Shown here: one piece after another, positions 59,766 to 64,000 of the stretch
Position numbering within the stretch: the first letter of the stretch is position 1
Layout of the letters: each line of letters begins with the position of its first letter
Assembly (NCBI GenBank): GCA_004213645.1
Contig: SGZF01000001.1
Span: 83,062 to 147,061 of the forward strand
From: Flavobacteriales bacterium
GTDB lineage: Bacteria; Bacteroidota; Bacteroidia; Flavobacteriales; Flavobacteriaceae
DNA: 64,000 nt
Reading direction: 5' to 3'
Program-made: the position numbers and the translations under genes
The notes under the pieces: model-generated
Database searches by the model: none
What the model saw: the letters and a program-made list of their open reading frames with translations, nothing else
What the model was told of the DNA's origin: nothing

Positions 59766-60587
59766 TTGAAAATAACTGCATCTGATGTTAATAAGTTAAG
59801 AAAGTCCACAGGAGCTGGAATGATGGATTGTAAAAAAGCACTCGAAGAATCTAATGGCGATTTTGATAAAGCAATTGAGGTTCTAAGAAAAAAAGGTCAA
59901 AAGGTTGCTGCTAATAGAGCAGATAGAGACTCTTCTGAAGGTGTTGTTCTTGCAAAAGTAAATACTGAAAATACATCTGGGGTTATTATTTCACTTAATT
60001 GTGAGACAGATTTTGTAGCTAAAAATGATGATTATATTCAGTTAGCACAAAAAATGGTAGACCACGCATTAAAGTTCTCTGACAAAGAATCATTTTTAGA
60101 TTCAGATTTTGATGGAATGAAAGTTTCTGAAAAGTTATTAGAACAGACAGGTGTTATTGGAGAGAAAATTGAAATTGGATCATTTGAATATATCTCTGCT
60201 AATTTTGTGGGATCTTATATTCATGCTGGAAATAAAATTGCATCAATAGTTGGGTTATCTGAAAGCTTTGAAAGTGCAAAAGAAGTAGGTAAAGACTTGT
60301 CAATGCAAATAGCTGCTATGAATCCTGTAGCTATTGATGAGACTGGTGTAAGTCAAAATGTTGTTGAAAAAGAAATTGAGATTGCTAAAGATCAATTAAG
60401 ACAAGAAGGTAAGCCAGAAGAGATGCTTGAAAATATTGCTAAAGGTAAACTTAAAAAGTTTTTCAAAGAAAATACTTTAATAAACCAACAATTTATCAAA
60501 GACAGCAAGGTGAGTATTTTACAGTACTTAAAGTCTCATTCAGAATCTGTTAAAGTGACTAGTTTTTTTAGAGTGGGTCTTGTATAA
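59766..60587 (+). CDS. tsf: Elongation factor Ts (TTG start)
   Basis: ITASDVNKLRKSTGAGMMDCKKALEESNGDFDKAIEVLRKKG. Confidence 0.96.
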   Translation: MKITASDVNKLRKSTGAGMMDCKKALEESNGDFDKAIEVLRKKGQKVAANRADRDSSEGVVLAKVNTENTSGVIISLNCETDFVAKNDDYIQLAQKMVDHALKFSDKESFLDSDFDGMKVSEKLLEQTGVIGEKIEIGSFEYISANFVGSYIHAGNKIASIVGLSESFESAKEVGKDLSMQIAAMNPVAIDETGVSQNVVEKEIEIAKDQLRQEGKPEEMLENIAKGKLKKFFKENTLINQQFIKDSKVSILQYLKSHSESVKVTSFFRVGLV

Positions 60588-60607
60588 TTACAGTTTTCTA
60601 ATTTACA

Positions 60608-60979
60608 CTAGAAAGGTAAATCATCCTCTGTAAGATCCTCTGCAGATGAAGACTGGTCTGGTTCTATTGGTAAATCACCCGGTGCTGAGTCCATAACCTG
60701 ATCATCAAGAGATTCAATTCTCCATCCTTGAATAGAATTAAAATATTTAATTCCTTGATCTGGACTCTCCCACTCCCTTCCTCTAATATTTATTCCAACC
60801 CTTACTGTCTGGCCAAGGCTGTAATTGTCTAATAATTCACAATTATTTTGAACAAACTCAATAAGTATATGTTGAGGATATTGTTCATCTGTCGTTACAA
60901 CTAATTCTCTTTTTCGAAAACCATTATCTCCAAAAGTTTTTACATCTCCAATAAGTTTGATTTTTCCTAAAATTTCCAT
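60608..60979 (-). CDS. DUF3127 domain (OB-fold-like) protein
   Basis: GKIKLIGDVKTFGDNGFRKRELVVTTDEQYPQHILIEF; acidic C-terminal DLTEDDLPF tail (SSB-like). Confidence 0.88.
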   Translation of the reverse strand: MEILGKIKLIGDVKTFGDNGFRKRELVVTTDEQYPQHILIEFVQNNCELLDNYSLGQTVRVGINIRGREWESPDQGIKYFNSIQGWRIESLDDQVMDSAPGDLPIEPDQSSSAEDLTEDDLPF

Positions 60980-61368
60980 TATATATAAGATTTAATTTTG
61001 TTCATAATTTCAGTAAATTGATCCTGTGTCAATTGAATTTTTGAATCAAATGACATATCATCCATAGTATTAATTGGAATTAGGTGAATATGAACATGTG
61101 GAACCTCAAGGCCAATTACACTAATCCCAACCCTTTTACAAACTACTGCTTTTTTTATTGCACGGGCAACTTTTTTTGAGAAAATCATCAACCCCGAAAG
61201 ATTATCATCATCTAAGTCAAATACCTGATCAACCTCTTTTTTTGGAACACATAATGTATGTCCTAAAGCATTTGGATTAATATCTAGAAAAGCAAAATAA
61301 TCCTTATCCTCATAAATTTTATATGATGGTATTTCTCCAGATATAATATTTGAAAAAATTGAAGCCAT
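60979..61368 (-). CDS. HIT family protein
   Basis: IFSNIISGEIPSYKIYED; GLEVPHVHIHLIP. Confidence 0.95.
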   Translation of the reverse strand: MASIFSNIISGEIPSYKIYEDKDYFAFLDINPNALGHTLCVPKKEVDQVFDLDDDNLSGLMIFSKKVARAIKKAVVCKRVGISVIGLEVPHVHIHLIPINTMDDMSFDSKIQLTQDQFTEIMNKIKSYI

Positions 61369-61841
61369 TATCTTGAAATATCTAATATTTCAAATTTAAC
61401 ATTTCCACTTGGAATAGAGATCTCTGCTATATCTCCTTTTTGTTTTCCCAGTAGACCTTTTCCTATTGGTGAATCAACTGATATTTTTCCTTGGGCTAAA
61501 TTAGCTTCACTTTGAGCTACAAGTTTATATTGCATTGTAGCAGAATTTAAAAGATTTTTAATTTTTACAGTTGAGTGAACGAGTACTTTTGAAGAATCTA
61601 GTTTAGATTCATCTATAATTCGAGCATTAGAAAGTGTTTCTTCTAATTTTGAAATTTCTAGTTCAAGCATTCCTTGTGCTTCTTTAGCAGCATCGTATTC
61701 TGCATTTTCACTAAGATCACCTTTGTCTCTAGCTTCGCCTATTGCTTTAGACGCACGAGGTCTTTCAACATCCTTAAGATGATCTAATTTTTTTCTAAGG
61801 TCTTTCAACCCTTTATCAGTATAATATGAAACTTTTCCCAT
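61368..61841 (-). CDS. greA: Transcription elongation factor GreA (start at MGKVSYYT)
   Basis: RPRASKAIGEARDKGDLSENAEYDAAKEAQ; SPIGKGLLGKQKGD. Confidence 0.95.
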   Translation of the reverse strand: MGKVSYYTDKGLKDLRKKLDHLKDVERPRASKAIGEARDKGDLSENAEYDAAKEAQGMLELEISKLEETLSNARIIDESKLDSSKVLVHSTVKIKNLLNSATMQYKLVAQSEANLAQGKISVDSPIGKGLLGKQKGDIAEISIPSGNVKFEILDISR

Positions 61842-61849
61842 ATTCAATG

Positions 61850-61873
61850 CAAAAATCCCCTATTAGAGGGGAT
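61850..61873 (-). terminator. Intrinsic terminator-like hairpin between the TonB-dependent receptor gene and greA
   Basis: Minus strand ATCCCCT-CTAAT-AGGGGAT followed by TTTTG; ends 8 nt before greA ATG. Confidence 0.65.
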
Positions 61874-61901
61874 ATCTAATACAAATTTACAAAATTTTTG
61901 A

Positions 61902-64000
61902 TTAAAACTTAATATCTATACCCACTAGAAGATTTATTCCAGATTGAGGATAATAATATGTTCCTTCATATGTCTTAAGTCCCTGACCTTCGGGTAAATC
62001 ATAAGTGTAATAACCACCATAACTAGTGTATTTAACATCGAATATATTATTGATTAATACTTTTAATTTTGCCTCCTTTGCATAATTTGGTATGGATATG
62101 TCATGAACAAAGTTTAAATCATTGATAAAGAAAGATTTCAACTTAGAAATTGGCCTATTAGTCTGAGCAAAAAATTGTTCACTAACGTAATTAGATCTTA
62201 ATGAGAGCAATATTTTATCATTTGGAGAAAAATTGATAATGTTGTTAGCAATAAAGTTTGGAGAATATGCTAAATCTGTATTCCCAAAACTTTGAAGTTC
62301 TCCATCAAAACTATAAAAAAGATTCTTATTCTTATTTTCACTTAATGATATATTTGACTCTATATTAATATTGGAATTTATAAATAGTTTTGACTCAATC
62401 TCTAAACCAAGCCTATATGATTCACCAATATTTGTCCTAATTTCATAGCCATTATTGTCTCTTTCCCCAGTTAACACTAATTGATTATCGTAAAGCATAT
62501 AAAAGGCGTTTAAATTTAATGAGAAGTTGTTAAATTGTCCTTGCCAACCAAGTTCAAAATCATCAAGTTTTTCAGGATCTGGACTTCCATTAGCATAGTC
62601 AGCCCTTGTTGGCTCTCGTTGAGCTCTTGCATATGATAGATAGTACTTATTATCCTCATTCTGATTGTAAAACACTCCTATTTTAGGATTAAAAAAGTTA
62701 AAATTTTTATCTATTTTTTCATATCCCTGTTCAACATAACCAGAAACTACAGAGTAAGGAGTAATACTTGCATTATAGTTGATATTTCTATACTGTAAGT
62801 CACCATAAACTGATATTTTTTGAGATAAATAATAATCAAGTTTTGCATATACATTAAATTCACGTTTATCTCCAATATCATCATAAAATTTTTCTTTAAA
62901 ATTAGATGATATTTTACTCATAGAGCTCCACATATACTCACCATAATGTTGACCATCATATATATTAAATGAGCCTCCAATTATTGCGTTATATAGATCT
63001 GTCTTTTGATTTAAACTAAAAAGAAGTCCATAGAAATCATTATCTAACCACCTTCTATCAATATAATCTTCAGGTACAGATACACCATCGTCATATCCTA
63101 CATTATAGTTTTCCCAGTATCCTCTTCCGTATGTGTAGTGTAACCCAATATTTGATATCCATCCATTTTCATAAGATTGATTCCAATGGAACTGATAATG
63201 ATCTTGCTTATAATTATCATCTTGATCATTATAATATAGGGTATTGCCCATTTTATCATAATATTCACCTGCTGGATTATATTTTCGATTTGTTTCAAGA
63301 GCAGATGAATCAATTCCAAACCATGCTTGATCAGTAATTTCATGACCTGCAAAGGTTAATATCTTCAATAAAGTATTTTCATCTTTATATATTCCTTGTA
63401 AAAAATATGAACGTAGTTTTGATCCAGATCGATCAATGTATCCGCCTGATTTAATTCTGGATAGTCTTCCTGAAAATTCAAATTTGTCATTGATAAATCC
63501 TGTTGAAAATCCAATTGAGTTTTTAACTGTATTAAAGCTACCTAATGTGTTGTTGATCTCAAATAAAGGTTTATCAGATGCTGCATTTGTTAAAATATTA
63601 ATGCTTCCACCAAAAGCAGCAGAACCATTTGTTGAAGTTCCTACACCTCGTTGGACTTGTATACTTTCAATTGAAGATGAAAAATCGGGTAAGTCTACCC
63701 AATAACTCATCATTGATTCAGAATCATTATAAGGAACACCATTTATTGTGACGTTAACCCTAGTTTGATCAGAGCCCCTAATCATGATAGAGGAGTATCC
63801 AATACCTGAACCTGAGTCAGAGGTGGTAACCACCGATGGTAAGTTTTTTAATAGTGTTGGTATGTCTTGTGCTAAATTTATTTTTTCTAAATCCTTCTTT
63901 GTAACATTTACAAATGGAACGGGAGTATTATCCTTTGCTCGAAGTGCGTTTACAGTAACTTCTTCAAGGCTAAAGATATTAGCAAGTGAATCTAACTTTT
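61902..64000 (-). CDS. TonB-dependent receptor, C-terminal ~700 aa (N-terminus beyond window end)
   Basis: Plug-domain sequence (VPFVNVTKKDLEKINLAQDIPTLLKNLPSVVTTSDSGSGIGYSSIMIRGSDQTRVNVTINGVPYND) read in frame up to 64000; ESIQVQRGVGTSTNGSAAFGGSINI; C-terminal GINLLVGIDIKF. ORF-track start at 63833 is internal. Confidence 0.94.
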   Translation of the reverse strand, partial: KLDSLANIFSLEEVTVNALRAKDNTPVPFVNVTKKDLEKINLAQDIPTLLKNLPSVVTTSDSGSGIGYSSIMIRGSDQTRVNVTINGVPYNDSESMMSYWVDLPDFSSSIESIQVQRGVGTSTNGSAAFGGSINILTNAASDKPLFEINNTLGSFNTVKNSIGFSTGFINDKFEFSGRLSRIKSGGYIDRSGSKLRSYFLQGIYKDENTLLKILTFAGHEITDQAWFGIDSSALETNRKYNPAGEYYDKMGNTLYYNDQDDNYKQDHYQFHWNQSYENGWISNIGLHYTYGRGYWENYNVGYDDGVSVPEDYIDRRWLDNDFYGLLFSLNQKTDLYNAIIGGSFNIYDGQHYGEYMWSSMSKISSNFKEKFYDDIGDKREFNVYAKLDYYLSQKISVYGDLQYRNINYNASITPYSVVSGYVEQGYEKIDKNFNFFNPKIGVFYNQNEDNKYYLSYARAQREPTRADYANGSPDPEKLDDFELGWQGQFNNFSLNLNAFYMLYDNQLVLTGERDNNGYEIRTNIGESYRLGLEIESKLFINSNINIESNISLSENKNKNLFYSFDGELQSFGNTDLAYSPNFIANNIINFSPNDKILLSLRSNYVSEQFFAQTNRPISKLKSFFINDLNFVHDISIPNYAKEAKLKVLINNIFDVKYTSYGGYYTYDLPEGQGLKTYEGTYYYPQSGINLLVGIDIKF

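Noticed and set aside
1-64000. CRISPR arrays, tRNA/rRNA genes, prophage or transposon genes
   Set aside because: No regularly spaced repeats, no tRNA-like cloverleaf or rRNA sequence, and no transposase/integrase/phage-structural ORF recognised by eye; a tRNAscan/Infernal run would be decisive.

Overview
The window is an AT-rich, gene-dense chromosomal segment from a member of Bacteroidota, most likely a marine-type, streamlined Flavobacteriia. This is inferred from gene content and order, TAnnTTTG promoter motifs, and the lack of obvious Shine-Dalgarno sequences. It holds about 60 protein-coding genes. I found no rRNA, tRNA, CRISPR array, transposase or phage genes. Main blocks: a partial UvrD/RecB-like helicase; sodB; purF-like/pfkB/rnhA/purN; acpP-fabF-(no rnc)-IPExxxVDY-pyk; ALDH7; pheS; cvpA; the complete moxR-DUF58-BatABCDE aerotolerance-type operon; hflX-lpxH; a Cys/Met-metabolism PLP enzyme; an EamA transporter; azurin; a GMC oxidoreductase/TIM-barrel/MFS/Gfo-Idh/DUF1080 sugar module; yicC-gmk-nadD; a glycosyltransferase; the suf cluster; thiL; a ZIP transporter; a lycopene cyclase; a polyprenyl synthase; TetR-TolC-MFP-RND efflux; aspS; polA; rplM-rpsI-rpsB-tsf; DUF3127-HIT-greA; and a TonB-dependent receptor cut by the window edge. 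No clearly unprecedented system is visible. The best second-look items are (1) the expected rnc gene is missing and the adjacent IPExxxVDY gene has no canonical start codon, (2) a putative Tat-exported C3-oxidation (3-keto-glycoside) pathway next to an azurin, (3) a terminator-like hairpin directly in front of greA, (4) repeated convergent stop-codon overlaps, and (5) a BatD-like protein with an unexplained C-terminal domain.
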